From NCBI RefSeq assembly GCF_004102045.2, contig NZ_CP029684.2, positions 310,001 through 374,000 on the forward strand: a DNA stretch of 64,000 nt, given 5' to 3'. The notes below the pieces were generated by a model, which saw only the letters and a program-made list of their open reading frames with translations, ran no database searches and had not been told where the DNA came from. This stretch comes from Oenococcus sicerae (GTDB taxonomy: Bacteria; Bacillota; Bacilli; Lactobacillales; Lactobacillaceae). Shown in pieces: positions 52,413-61,176 of the stretch. Each line of letters starts with the position of its first letter. Position 1 is the stretch's first letter. The translations under genes were made by a program, and so were the position numbers.

Positions 52413-53261
52413 ATGCAGAATGTCGCTGAAAATATTAGGTCTTACTATGAAAAACTGCATCCTGGCGAAAAGAAAATTGCTGATTATGTGTTGTCGCACC
52501 AAGACTCGATCGTTGATGCCACGATCCAGACTTTATCAGAAAAAATCGGCATCTCGACAGCTTCGATCTCCCGTTTTACAAGACATTTAGGCTACCCCAA
52601 CTTTCGTGATTTTCTCATCGCTTTGTCGGCCAGCAAAAAAACCGAACGATCGGACTTCTTTACCGAGATCGAGGAAGATGATGAAAGCGATCAAGTCGTG
52701 AAGAAACTATTCTCGGCCGGTGTCTCAGCATTAACAGCGACAGCCGCCAATTTGAAAGTGAAGGACTTAAATAAAGTCGTTGATTGGCTGGTCGATTCAG
52801 CAAAAATCGGCTTTTTCGGCATCGGCGGTTCTTCGATCGTGGCTTTTAATGCCTACCACAAATTTTTGAGGACAAATCTGAATATCGTCAGCCACCCGGA
52901 CTATGATATCCAGATCATGCAGGCTGCTCATTTGACCAGCGATGATCTAGGCATCGTGATCAGCCATTCAGGCCGTAATCAAGACACGTTGCTGGTTGAA
53001 AACAAATTACGCGAAAACGGCTCTAAAATTGTTGCGATCACAGCTTTTCCAGAGTCTCCGATCGCAAAAAACGCCGATATCGTTTTGAATTCTTATTCCG
53101 AAGAAGTGAACTTTCGCGAAGAATCGATGAGCTCGCTCGTGGCGCAGATCACGATCATCGATACCTTATTCACGCTGGTGGGGCATCGGTTAAAGCAGGA
53201 AACCGATCAAGTGATCACCTCGATGCGCAAAGTGATCGAACAGACCAGAGTAAAAAAATAG
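52413..53261 (+). CDS. RpiR-family regulator with SIS domain
   Basis: 282 residues. N-terminal RpiR helix-turn-helix at 1-75 (LSEKIGISTASISRFTRHLGYPNFRDFL), C-terminal SIS phosphosugar-binding domain (IGFFGIGGSSIVAFNAYHKF, VISHSGRNQDTLLVENKLRENG). Divergent from gnd; a pentose phosphate or 6-phosphogluconate is a plausible signal. ATG preceded by GAGGT. Confidence 0.9.
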   Translation: MQNVAENIRSYYEKLHPGEKKIADYVLSHQDSIVDATIQTLSEKIGISTASISRFTRHLGYPNFRDFLIALSASKKTERSDFFTEIEEDDESDQVVKKLFSAGVSALTATAANLKVKDLNKVVDWLVDSAKIGFFGIGGSSIVAFNAYHKFLRTNLNIVSHPDYDIQIMQAAHLTSDDLGIVISHSGRNQDTLLVENKLRENGSKIVAITAFPESPIAKNADIVLNSYSEEVNFREESMSSLVAQITIIDTLFTLVGHRLKQETDQVITSMRKVIEQTRVKK

Positions 53262-53301
53262 CCGGCAGATCTTTGATCAAGCGGCTTTTAAAATGCAAAA
53301 T
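53262..53301 (+). terminator. Weak terminator after rpiR
   Basis: AGCCG / CGGCT stem with a 17-nt loop followed by TTTTAAAA, between convergent genes. Short stem, so only possible. Confidence 0.4.
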
Positions 53302-54519
53302 TTAGTTGATGACTAACTGCTGAAGTTGACGGCGTAATTTGTCGTCGCAGGCGTAAATATAAAGACCGCGACGGCCGCGTTTAAGCAGCACATTTAAGGC
53401 GTTTAACATGATCTGCTGCTTGTCGGCAATTGAGATCTGCTGACCGGCCGGTGTTCTAAAAGCGGCATGATCCTCGTAACGAGTCGTATCGATCGTGATC
53501 TGTTTGGCCTGATCATCATAAGAGATCGAGGGCCCGATGATCACAGCTGCGTAATTCAGATCAAAACCTTGGATCGTATAAATCGAACCAACTTCATCGA
53601 TCGTCTGATCACGCAGCGCCCAAGGCTCGCTGCCAACATCCAATTTGTCCCAAGGCAGACGAAAATCACCAGCCTGGACATACCAAGTACCTTTGCCCAC
53701 CGTGTAAGGAAAATCGGTCGTTGCCAGCATACGAGAAAGCCCGACTTTGCGATTCTGATTTTTGATCTGCTGAAACATTGTTTGGGCATCTGTAAAAATA
53801 CGAAAATCAAAAGCAGCACTGGCTACTTGCGGCAATATCCGTCGTTTGCGCGTCAGCTGATTGATCCAAAAGGCAATATGATCACCAGCGGCCTGCATGC
53901 GATACTGCTGTTTTAATTGAAAAGTCTCATGCGGATATGCTGCGATCAAGTTAGTCAAACGATCTGTGTTCCAATGACTTTTGTATTTGAGGACCTGATA
54001 GGGATCAAAAACCAAAACAACAACACGGCTATGTTTCATAATTTCCTGCAATTGATCGTTGCCATGAAATTTATTGTAATTGTCTGCTTGCGTCAACAGC
54101 AAGTGAGCCTCATCAATGAAAACAACGTCAGCAGTCAGCTGTTTTTTGGCCATGGTATTGATAAATGAGGTGGGTTTCATAAAACTGATTTTCTTAAGAT
54201 TCGGATCATCTGCAGCCAGCTTGCGATAAATTTTCAGCATTTCGGCATGATTGACCAAGAGATAATTTTGCGTTTTATAGAGCGGCGACTCATTATCCTG
54301 CTGGCTGATCCGCTGCAGTTTTGCAAAAGCCCGCTGCAAGATCAGACTTTTACCCGTGCCGGCATCCCCTTGGATCACAAGAACGGCTGTCTGACCAGCA
54401 TTGAGCTGTTCTTTGCTGAAACTCATGATTTTTTCAATCAGCTGCTGCTGTTCGGCCGATAATTTTTCCTGTTCATTCAATAAAAAAGCAGCTGCAGCGT
54501 GTTTTTGAAACTCACTCAC
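53302..54519 (-). CDS. DUF2075 family ATPase/helicase
   Basis: 405 residues. Walker A VIQGDAGTGKSLI near 52, Walker B VVFIDEAHLLL near 132, VFDPYQVL and KQQYRMQ: a DUF2075 (Schlafen-like, superfamily 1 helicase) protein. Works on nucleic acid; role unknown in bacteria. Ends with RRGLYIYACD, as in the family. ATG with GATCG-type weak ribosome site; single gene. Confidence 0.85.
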   Translation of the reverse strand: MSEFQKHAAAAFLLNEQEKLSAEQQQLIEKIMSFSKEQLNAGQTAVLVIQGDAGTGKSLILQRAFAKLQRISQQDNESPLYKTQNYLLVNHAEMLKIYRKLAADDPNLKKISFMKPTSFINTMAKKQLTADVVFIDEAHLLLTQADNYNKFHGNDQLQEIMKHSRVVVLVFDPYQVLKYKSHWNTDRLTNLIAAYPHETFQLKQQYRMQAAGDHIAFWINQLTRKRRILPQVASAAFDFRIFTDAQTMFQQIKNQNRKVGLSRMLATTDFPYTVGKGTWYVQAGDFRLPWDKLDVGSEPWALRDQTIDEVGSIYTIQGFDLNYAAVIIGPSISYDDQAKQITIDTTRYEDHAAFRTPAGQQISIADKQQIMLNALNVLLKRGRRGLYIYACDDKLRRQLQQLVIN

Positions 54520-54551
54520 TCGATCGACCTTTCATAAAATAAAAAATTGGT

Positions 54552-54600
54552 ATAAAAAAACGTCTCTTGAAAAATCGTGAAAGCTCCCAATAGACGTTTG
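54552..54600 (-). terminator. Terminator of the small membrane protein gene
   Basis: AACGTCT / AGACGTT arms closing a 25-nt loop region, followed by seven T on the minus strand. Confidence 0.65.
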
Positions 54601-54609
54601 TTGGACAAA

Positions 54610-54951
54610 TCAATAGCTGCTTGTTGAAGACGATGTTGACGATGATGAACCGCTGATCAGCATAGAGATCAAAGCAAAAATTACTTGGTAGATAATAAAG
54701 TAACTGCTCAGGACCCACATACCAACATAGAGCCAAGCATAACGCTTATATTGTCCCTTGACAGGTTTTGCAGGCGTCACAGGCTTCTTTGTTTTAGGAT
54801 CCGTGATGAGCTTATCGGATTCAAGTCCGAGGCCATGGTTCTTGATCGAAATACCACCCCAGATCAAGAAAACAGCCAATGCCAAAAACATAAACTGCTG
54901 CAACAGAACATAGGTCCAATTTAAAATTTCATACCATAAAGTGCTAGTCAT
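54610..54951 (-). CDS. Small membrane protein
   Basis: 113 residues with two membrane helices (about 12-35 and 72-97), a basic loop with TPAKPVKGQYKRY between them, and a Ser/Thr-rich tail. GGAAATT precedes the ATG. No family recognised; the loop is cytoplasmic by charge. Own terminator downstream. Confidence 0.75.
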   Translation of the reverse strand: MTSTLWYEILNWTYVLLQQFMFLALAVFLIWGGISIKNHGLGLESDKLITDPKTKKPVTPAKPVKGQYKRYAWLYVGMWVLSSYFIIYQVIFALISMLISGSSSSTSSSTSSY

Positions 54952-55001
54952 TTATAATTTCCTTTCAAACAACTTCTTCATTTTAACAAACGAGCTATTT
55001 A

Positions 55002-55952
55002 TTACTTAAAATATAGATTAAGAAATTGCTTGATTTGAGTCGTATAAGCGGCCGGATGGTCGCCAAATCCTTGAACATGACCAGAATTAGCTGCGATCCA
55101 AAGTCGTTTGCGCGAATCGGGATCAGCTTTATACAACTGATAAACCATTTTAGTCGGCACATAACTGTCGGCACCGCCATGCATAAACAGCATCGGCCGC
55201 GTATTTTTTCTGATCTGTGCCAGCGTATCAGCCTGCGCATAAGAGTAGCCGGCAAAAATTTTAGAGATCAGACTGACAGTCGGTACGATCGGTTTGGCAG
55301 GCAAATTGTACATCTCTTTTCCCTGATAAGCGATTTCCGCTTCAGCACTCGTGTAGCCGGAATCTTCGATCAAGGCTTTAACATTAACAGGCAACTGGTC
55401 ACCGGACATCATCGCTACGGTAGCGCCGCCCATGGAAATACCAAAGGGCACGATCTCAACCTTGGCATTTTTGGCGACTAAATAACGGATCCAAGCTTCA
55501 ATATCACTTTTATCCAGCCAGCCGAAACCGACATAATGACCTTGCGACTGGCCATGCCCACGGTTGTCTACCGTCAAAGTATTGTAGCCGAGCTTGGCAA
55601 ACATATCTACATAGGCTTTCATACCGCTTTTGTTTCGGCGAAAACCATGGATCACGATCACAGTTTTATTCGTCGTTTTTTGTGCAGGCAGGTAATAAGC
55701 GTCGAGTTTTAAAGCATCATGTTTCAAAGTGACTTTTCGGCCGGTCGCTTCGTAACGCTGCTGAAAATCTGCGACATCAGACTTAAGACTGGCCGGCACA
55801 CCAACAGTTGTGTAATTTTTATCATTTTGCGTGTTTCGCAGCTCGGCCACACTGAAAAAATAAGCACAGGCGGCCAGATAAAGCACGAGCATAGCGATCA
55901 CGATCCTAGTTAACCAACGAAGCATCTTTTTCAATATACCCTTTTCGATCAT
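55002..55952 (-). CDS. Membrane-anchored alpha/beta hydrolase
   Basis: 316 residues. N-terminal anchor at about 14-34, then VIVIHGFRRNKSGMKAYVD, DNRGHGQSQGH, nucleophile elbow GISMGGAT, and MLFMHGGADSYVP for the acid, with the His in SGHVQGFG. Faces outward. Of the YqkD/cell-surface hydrolase type; esterase or acyltransferase substrate unknown. The ATG at 55952 or at 55925 may be used. Confidence 0.85.
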   Translation of the reverse strand: MIEKGILKKMLRWLTRIVIAMLVLYLAACAYFFSVAELRNTQNDKNYTTVGVPASLKSDVADFQQRYEATGRKVTLKHDALKLDAYYLPAQKTTNKTVIVIHGFRRNKSGMKAYVDMFAKLGYNTLTVDNRGHGQSQGHYVGFGWLDKSDIEAWIRYLVAKNAKVEIVPFGISMGGATVAMMSGDQLPVNVKALIEDSGYTSAEAEIAYQGKEMYNLPAKPIVPTVSLISKIFAGYSYAQADTLAQIRKNTRPMLFMHGGADSYVPTKMVYQLYKADPDSRKRLWIAANSGHVQGFGDHPAAYTTQIKQFLNLYFK

Positions 55953-56030
55953 TTTTTTCTGGTATATGGTCGAAAAAGACGAACAGAGGTGCGCGTTTAA
56001 TAAAGACCTCGTTCCTGATAAGATAGAGGC

Positions 56031-56459
56031 ATGTTTCCAGAGAGACTAAGGGCGCTGCGGCGAGGCAAAGGGATCACCTTAAAAGAGCTAGCCAAAGCTT
56101 TAAATAAGAACTTATCCAAGGGTGAAGCCAAAAACACAGAATCCCAAATCGGTAATTGGGAACGCGGCGAACGAAACCCGAATTATTTGGAAGTCAAAAA
56201 ATTAGCCGATTATTTTGATGTCTCGATGGATTATCTCGTTGGCCGTTACAATAATGATCAGCTGGATCTAGCCAAAGCCATGATCACGTCAGCTAAACTA
56301 ACTTTTAACGACACACCTTTGGACAATAATGATAAATACGAAATCCTGCAGCTGATCTCAGGCTATCTGCATGCTCGCGGTCGTCGTTCAACTGGCGATC
56401 TGATCCATATCGATCATCAAGAATCACTGGATCTTTTTAATAATCAAAATGACCTTTAA
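56031..56459 (+). CDS. XRE-family regulator
   Basis: 142 residues. Xre helix-turn-helix at about 4-68 (LKELAKALNKNLSK, SQIGNWERGERNPNYLEVKKLADYFDVSMDYLVG), then an acidic helical C-terminal part. Overlaps the next gene by 11 bp, so both are co-transcribed. Target unknown. Confidence 0.85.
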   Translation: MFPERLRALRRGKGITLKELAKALNKNLSKGEAKNTESQIGNWERGERNPNYLEVKKLADYFDVSMDYLVGRYNNDQLDLAKAMITSAKLTFNDTPLDNNDKYEILQLISGYLHARGRRSTGDLIHIDHQESLDLFNNQNDL

Positions 56460-57246
56460 TTTAGAAAGCTACATTCCCCGTCTAAAAGCCTGCCGGGATT
56501 ATTTTGCCAAAGTCTATCCGGTCAGCGATTTAATCGATGATCTGCTTTTTGCCGATCTGGCCATCAGTCAGCATCATCTGCCTGAAAAATTGCCTAAGCT
56601 GCTGCTGGACGATGCCATGATCACGGAAATTCAAGATTTTTTGGCCAAACAAATTACGCCCGACATGACAGAACTCGCTATTCAGCAAAAAGTTCGACCG
56701 GCCGAGGTCTTGGATGAATTATTGACTGATTTTCGTGATTATTTGATCGAGAAATACGGTATGTTTGCCTATATTTCAAAAGACTGGACACAAGATCTGC
56801 TTGCCTATTTAGATGGCCGCCGAGTCGTTGAATTGATGGCTGGCAACGGTTTTCTAACAGCTGGTATCCGTGAATTGAAAATGGATTATCCGATCACGGC
56901 TACGGATAATTTTGATTGGCAGATCATGGCGCACCCGATCGCACCGATCACAAAAGTCATCAGAATGGAAGCAAGTGCCGCGATCGAATATTATTTCCAA
57001 GAGACTGACGTTTTCCTATTGGCCTGGTCACCGCAGCACGCTAATTCCGACTGGTTGATTTTGAACTACCTGCGTGCCCATGATTTTTTCGTTCATTCTC
57101 GTGAATTGATCGTGATCGGTGAAAAAAACGGTGTGACGAATTCGAAAAAATTCTGGCAGCAGGCTCAATTATCAGTGCCGACAGCTTTAAATAAACATTG
57201 GCCGCAATTCGATCTGGTGAAGGACCAAGTCTTTAGTGTCCGATGA
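56449..57246 (+). CDS. SAM-dependent methyltransferase-like protein
   Basis: 265 residues. N-terminal helical half without assignment. VVELMAGNGFLTAGIREL at about 124-141 is a SAM-binding motif I, then ITATDNFDW (acidic end of strand 2) and VFLLAWSP in place of motif IV. Known as a common small-operon methyltransferase-like protein of lactic acid bacteria; target unknown. Overlaps the stop of the convergent kinase gene by 14 bp. Confidence 0.7.
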   Translation: MTFNLESYIPRLKACRDYFAKVYPVSDLIDDLLFADLAISQHHLPEKLPKLLLDDAMITEIQDFLAKQITPDMTELAIQQKVRPAEVLDELLTDFRDYLIEKYGMFAYISKDWTQDLLAYLDGRRVVELMAGNGFLTAGIRELKMDYPITATDNFDWQIMAHPIAPITKVIRMEASAAIEYYFQETDVFLLAWSPQHANSDWLILNYLRAHDFFVHSRELIVIGEKNGVTNSKKFWQQAQLSVPTALNKHWPQFDLVKDQVFSVR

Positions 57247-58108
57247 TCTGGGCCAGTTTGCCCGCATAGGCCTGGATATAAGAGCCGGCAAATAAATGCG
57301 CATGCACCATCAAATAATAGAGCTGATAAAACATCAGCCGCTGGTCAATTCCCGCGTCAACAGGGCGTAGACTCTGATAACCAGCGTAAAAATCACGATT
57401 GAAGCCGCCAAAGACCGTCGTAATGCCAAGGTCGAATTCCGCGTCACCATAATAGACATCCGGATCGATAAAAATCGGTTCACCAGAGTCAGCATCGAAC
57501 ATAAAATTGCCTGACCAAAAATCACCATGCAGCAGGCTTGGCTGGCTGACATGATCGGTCAGCAGCAGCTTGAATTTGTTGACTGCTTGTTCGTAATCCC
57601 TGTCAGATACGACCCATTTGCCTTCTTGCAGCAGCAGGCCGCGTAAAACAGCCAGACGCTGTTCAACGAAAAAGTTGTACCAGTCCTTTTGCCAATGATT
57701 TATTTTCGCTGTTTTGCCAGCTGTAAAATCCCGATCAAAACCAAATTCCTGATTAGGGCTCGTGATCGCATGAACTTTTGCCAAAGCGCGGCCTAAAGCA
57801 TACTGGTCGCCATCATTGACCGCATTTAGAGATTCTAGCAGCAGCCACTGGTCCTTTTTGACTTGGCCCATACCCAAGACCCGCGGTACTCTAACAGCCT
57901 GTGCAAGCAATTTTAAGCCATCGGCTTCATGCTGAAAAAAAGCCGCTACAGAATTCGGCTGAACTTTTAAAAAATAATGCTCGCCAGTTTCCGTCTCCAG
58001 CGAATAAGCCTGATTGATATCACCACCGCCGACCCTGTGATAACGTGTGATTTTTGAGTCGGTCGGTAAATCGATGTGTTGTAAAAAATTCTCATTAAGG
58101 CTAAACAT
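57233..58108 (-). CDS. Fructosamine kinase-family protein
   Basis: 291 residues. Aminoglycoside-phosphotransferase fold: YHRVGGGDINQAYSLETETGEHYFLKVQ, catalytic loop LLHGDFWSGNFMF with D about 200, and IFIDPDVYYGDAEFDLG. FN3K-type enzymes phosphorylate glycated amines, helping remove sugars from proteins. Single gene behind a structured RNA candidate. ATG start. Confidence 0.9.
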   Translation of the reverse strand: MFSLNENFLQHIDLPTDSKITRYHRVGGGDINQAYSLETETGEHYFLKVQPNSVAAFFQHEADGLKLLAQAVRVPRVLGMGQVKKDQWLLLESLNAVNDGDQYALGRALAKVHAITSPNQEFGFDRDFTAGKTAKINHWQKDWYNFFVEQRLAVLRGLLLQEGKWVVSDRDYEQAVNKFKLLLTDHVSQPSLLHGDFWSGNFMFDADSGEPIFIDPDVYYGDAEFDLGITTVFGGFNRDFYAGYQSLRPVDAGIDQRLMFYQLYYLMVHAHLFAGSYIQAYAGKLAQIIGH

Positions 58109-58134
58109 ACTTTTATCTTAATCAATTTGATCAA

Positions 58135-58366
58135 CAAAAAAAGAGCAACCTCTCGGTTGCTCTAGTTTGGCTTTGCAGCTTTACGTTAGCTGCTAACGAC
58201 AATTGTTACCAACTGTAACCACGTACTGTTAGTCCAGCAGCCTTGGAAGTTCCACAACATCCAAAGCGAAGGCGGAAAGTGCGTTCCTTGAGATTCAACT
58301 CAGCCAACCGTGTTTAGAAACGCGCCTTAGCTAACGTTTCCTCGACTCATCGCATCGCCAATAAGT
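58135..58366 (-). ncRNA. Structured non-coding RNA candidate
   Basis: About 230 nt between two minus-strand genes. It ends in a strong terminator (AGAGCAACC / GGTTGCTCT, seven T, 58141-58163). The outer arms ACGTTAGCT (58334-58326) and AGCTAACGT (58195-58187) pair over a distance of about 130 nt, and several short hairpins lie inside. A TATACT box (58361-58356) is placed right for its 5' end. Size fits 6S RNA, but I cannot confirm it; it lacks RNase P and tmRNA signatures. Confidence 0.5.
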
Positions 58367-58369
58367 ATA

Positions 58370-59617
58370 TCACGAATTTTTGATTTTAAAAGTCCGCAAA
58401 AGTTTAGTTAAGGGTTTGCCATCGTCATAATTCAACACATTTTTAGCGTAAATGCCCGATGCCAGCCAGATAAAAATGGCAAGGGCGGCCAGCTGCAAGG
58501 CAAAAGCGATCAAGCCGTCAACTGTCGAAGCAGAATTAACTGCCATACGCATCGGCATCAGCGACTGACTGAAAAGCGGAATAAAAGACATTATTTTAAA
58601 GAAAAGCGAATTAGCCGCAGTCGTTCCCATAAAACTCAGCGCATAAGGTATCAAGGCAACATACATCACTGTTGAGGTTGATTTTGGCATGTCTTCTTGG
58701 CGGCTGACCATTGAAGCAAAGACAGCTGCCAGCACAATATAAAGCAAAATCGCTGCAAAGGCCAGCAAGATCACGACCCCAGCGAAGCCAAAGCCTAACT
58801 GCGACCAATCGACCATATTCACATATTTAGCATAGCCAAAAGGACCTGCCAAGATGATCGCAGCAATCAAAATGACCGCATAAGCCGCTAATTGGACCAG
58901 TAACAGACCCGCGATCGCGATGATCTTACCGACAAAATGCTGGCGCGCTGGAACAGCTGCCAGCAGACTTTCGATGATCCGAGATCCCTTTTCCGTCCCG
59001 ATCTCACTACCTGTAATTTGAATGTAGGTTGATAGAAAAATAAAAATTAAAATAACCGAAGCCTGAGAAACGCCATATCGTAGGCCGCTGTCAACGGCGC
59101 TGTTAGAAATTTTGGACTCTTTGACAGAAACATACCGCGTCTTAACATCAGCTGGCGCCGTTAAGTTCTGAACTTGCGCAGCCGATAGATGCATGCTGGC
59201 GATCGCTGTCTGTGTTTTCAAGCTCGTGATCGTCTGCTTGATCGAGTCGACATTAAAGCTCGTGTCAGCTTGAGAATTCGTGACAATTTGTGCCTTGGAA
59301 TAGTCAGCGTTTAACGTGATATAAGCATCGATCTTTTGTTTGGCCAAGGCCGCTTTCGCCTGTTTCAGATTAGCTTCGCTGCGAACATCAGCCTGACTTT
59401 TTAAAGCATTTTTCAAAAGCGTCGTCTGTTTGGGCTGGCCAACAATACCGATCATTGAATTAGGATTAGCGCTGTTATCCGTGGCCTTGCTAGCAATAAA
59501 ACCAATGCCAATACCGATCAGTGCAAAAACAAATGGTGCCAGCAGCATCCAGTAATAAGCCGGACTTTTTAAATTTTTTAAGAATACATTTTTAGCAACG
59601 ATCCAAGTTTTAGTCAT
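58370..59617 (-). CDS. ABC-2 type permease (NatB-like)
   Basis: 415 residues. One N-terminal helix (about 20-42), an outside domain of about 140 residues, then five to six helices, ABC-2/NatB type. Ends with the FANT/GIYAKN loop and basic tail. Partner of the ATPase that overlaps its start by 8 bp. Exports Na+, drugs or peptides; substrate unknown. Confidence 0.88.
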   Translation of the reverse strand: MTKTWIVAKNVFLKNLKSPAYYWMLLAPFVFALIGIGIGFIASKATDNSANPNSMIGIVGQPKQTTLLKNALKSQADVRSEANLKQAKAALAKQKIDAYITLNADYSKAQIVTNSQADTSFNVDSIKQTITSLKTQTAIASMHLSAAQVQNLTAPADVKTRYVSVKESKISNSAVDSGLRYGVSQASVILIFIFLSTYIQITGSEIGTEKGSRIIESLLAAVPARQHFVGKIIAIAGLLLVQLAAYAVILIAAIILAGPFGYAKYVNMVDWSQLGFGFAGVVILLAFAAILLYIVLAAVFASMVSRQEDMPKSTSTVMYVALIPYALSFMGTTAANSLFFKIMSFIPLFSQSLMPMRMAVNSASTVDGLIAFALQLAALAIFIWLASGIYAKNVLNYDDGKPLTKLLRTFKIKNS

Positions 59618-60539
59618 GCGTTGATCCCTCGCTCGCTGCTTCTATGATCGCGTCTTCACCGATCTTCATACGGAAAATTTCGTCTAAGGTCGGCGGCTGC
59701 TGATCAAAAGCTGTAATATAGCCGTTTTTTGTCGCTAAATAGAAAATTTCTTCACCAACTTTCGGATCAGCCAAGGACACTTCCAGACCGCCAGCTCGGG
59801 CTGTGATTGATGTCACACCTTTAATATCCAGCAACTGCTGCTGGGTCAGCGGTGATTCCAAATAAATTTTCGTGCGGCCAAAAGATTGACGCACATCAGC
59901 TGTTCGACCATTTAAAACAACGTGACCACGATTCAGCATAATGACCTTATCAGCAATCGCCGAAACATTATTCATATCATGCGACGAATAGATAATTGCA
60001 GCCCCTTTTTGCTTTTGGGCCACGATAATATCCAAAAGTACTTGAGCATTGACTGGATCCAAGCCGCTAAAAGGTTCATCTAAAATAATCAATTTCGGTT
60101 CATGGATCAAGGCTGTGATCAGCTGTACTTTTTGCTGATTGCCCTTGGAAAGTTTTTTGACTTTATCAGTCAGCTTGCCTTGAACATCAAAAAGATCCAT
60201 CCAATCCTGCATTTTCGACCGAATTTCTTTTCTGGACCTACCATGCAGTTCAGCAAAATATAAGATCTGTTCGCCGACTTTGACATCCGGATACAAACCG
60301 CGTTCTTCAGGCAGAAAACCAATTTCGTTCATCGTCTGACTATTAATTTTCTCGCCATTTAATGTGATCGATCCAGAATCCAAAGTCAGAAAATTCAAAA
60401 TCAGTTTAAAAGTGGTTGATTTGCCGGCACCATTTTGACCGATCAGTCCCAAAATCTGACCGGCATCCAATTCCCAAGATTCGTCAACGACCGCCTTAAG
60501 ATCCGTAAAGCTTTTGTTGACGTGCTCAATTTTTAGCAT
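59610..60539 (-). CDS. ABC transporter ATPase (NatA-like)
   Basis: 309 residues. Walker A GQNGAGKST, ABC signature LSKGNQQKVQLI, Walker B LIILDEPFSGLDP, H-loop SHDM, and a C-terminal extension after residue 215. First of a two-gene exporter operon. A TATCAT-like palindrome (TATCATATCGATATCAT region near 60576) lies just upstream and may bind a regulator. Confidence 0.92.
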   Translation of the reverse strand: MLKIEHVNKSFTDLKAVVDESWELDAGQILGLIGQNGAGKSTTFKLILNFLTLDSGSITLNGEKINSQTMNEIGFLPEERGLYPDVKVGEQILYFAELHGRSRKEIRSKMQDWMDLFDVQGKLTDKVKKLSKGNQQKVQLITALIHEPKLIILDEPFSGLDPVNAQVLLDIIVAQKQKGAAIIYSSHDMNNVSAIADKVIMLNRGHVVLNGRTADVRQSFGRTKIYLESPLTQQQLLDIKGVTSITARAGGLEVSLADPKVGEEIFYLATKNGYITAFDQQPPTLDEIFRMKIGEDAIIEAASEGSTHD

Positions 60540-60651
60540 AACGCTCCCTTATGATGGATTAATTCAACATAATAATATCATATCGATATCATCATAATAG
60601 CATAAAAAAATAAGTCATAAATGATCTGCGTTGTCCGTGAAATTTTGGGTA

Positions 60652-60684
60652 TAAAAAAACGTCATTTCTTTTTGACGTTTTTAA
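60652..60684 (-). terminator. Terminator overlapping the end of the 60662 gene
   Basis: AACGTCA-aaagaaa-TGACGTT followed by seven T on the minus strand; the stop codon lies in the hairpin. Confidence 0.75.
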
Positions 60685-61150
60685 CAGGTTTTTTAGTTGC
60701 AGCCTTCTTTTTATCTTCAGCTTTTTCTTCTGCGGCTTCTTCTGGTTCGACCCAGTTCTTTTCAATCTCATAATCAGCTTGGATCTGCTGATCCAGACCA
60801 GACAGATCATCCAGTTGGATAATTTTCAGCTTGGATCTGCTGATTTTGTTTGACTCAAAAATCAAATACTGGAACAGCGGCACCTGTGCATCCGGGTGAA
60901 TTAACTTCTTATACTCATTTATGTAGCGCAAAGGCAGTGCATAAGGCGCCAACTCTAAAGAAATTGTCTGGCCGTCATTTTCAATGCCGCCATTGATCTT
61001 AACTTCGCTGCGATTTATTTTGGCAGGATCAAAATTGCTTTCCAAAGTGTCGGCAACAGCTTGCGTGTAGCTATCGGTTGGAAAGCTCGTCAACGGATAG
61101 CTTTGATCAATTATTTGATCCAATATCGTTTGTCCTAAAATTTCTACCAT
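60662..61150 (-). CDS. Conserved-looking hypothetical protein
   Basis: 162 residues, soluble, acidic middle and a lysine/alanine-rich tail (KAEDKKKAATKKPVKNVKKK minus ends). No family recognised. Divergent from the MFS gene and sharing a 26-bp gap with it. The frame and terminator suggest a real gene. Confidence 0.65.
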   Translation of the reverse strand: MVEILGQTILDQIIDQSYPLTSFPTDSYTQAVADTLESNFDPAKINRSEVKINGGIENDGQTISLELAPYALPLRYINEYKKLIHPDAQVPLFQYLIFESNKISRSKLKIIQLDDLSGLDQQIQADYEIEKNWVEPEEAAEEKAEDKKKAATKKPVKNVKKK

Positions 61151-61160
61151 CCCGTCTATA

Positions 61161-61175
61161 CTAACAAAATGTTAG
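61161..61175. promoter_or_regulatory. Palindrome at the start of the efflux gene
   Basis: CTAACA-AAA-TGTTAG directly after a TATACT -10 box (61157-61162), next to the ATG at 61177. A regulator site in front of an efflux pump is common; the regulator is not in the window. Confidence 0.45.
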
Positions 61176-61176
61176 A

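Noticed and set aside
58135-58366. RNase P RNA or tmRNA
   Set aside because: Lacks the conserved core of both and is too short.
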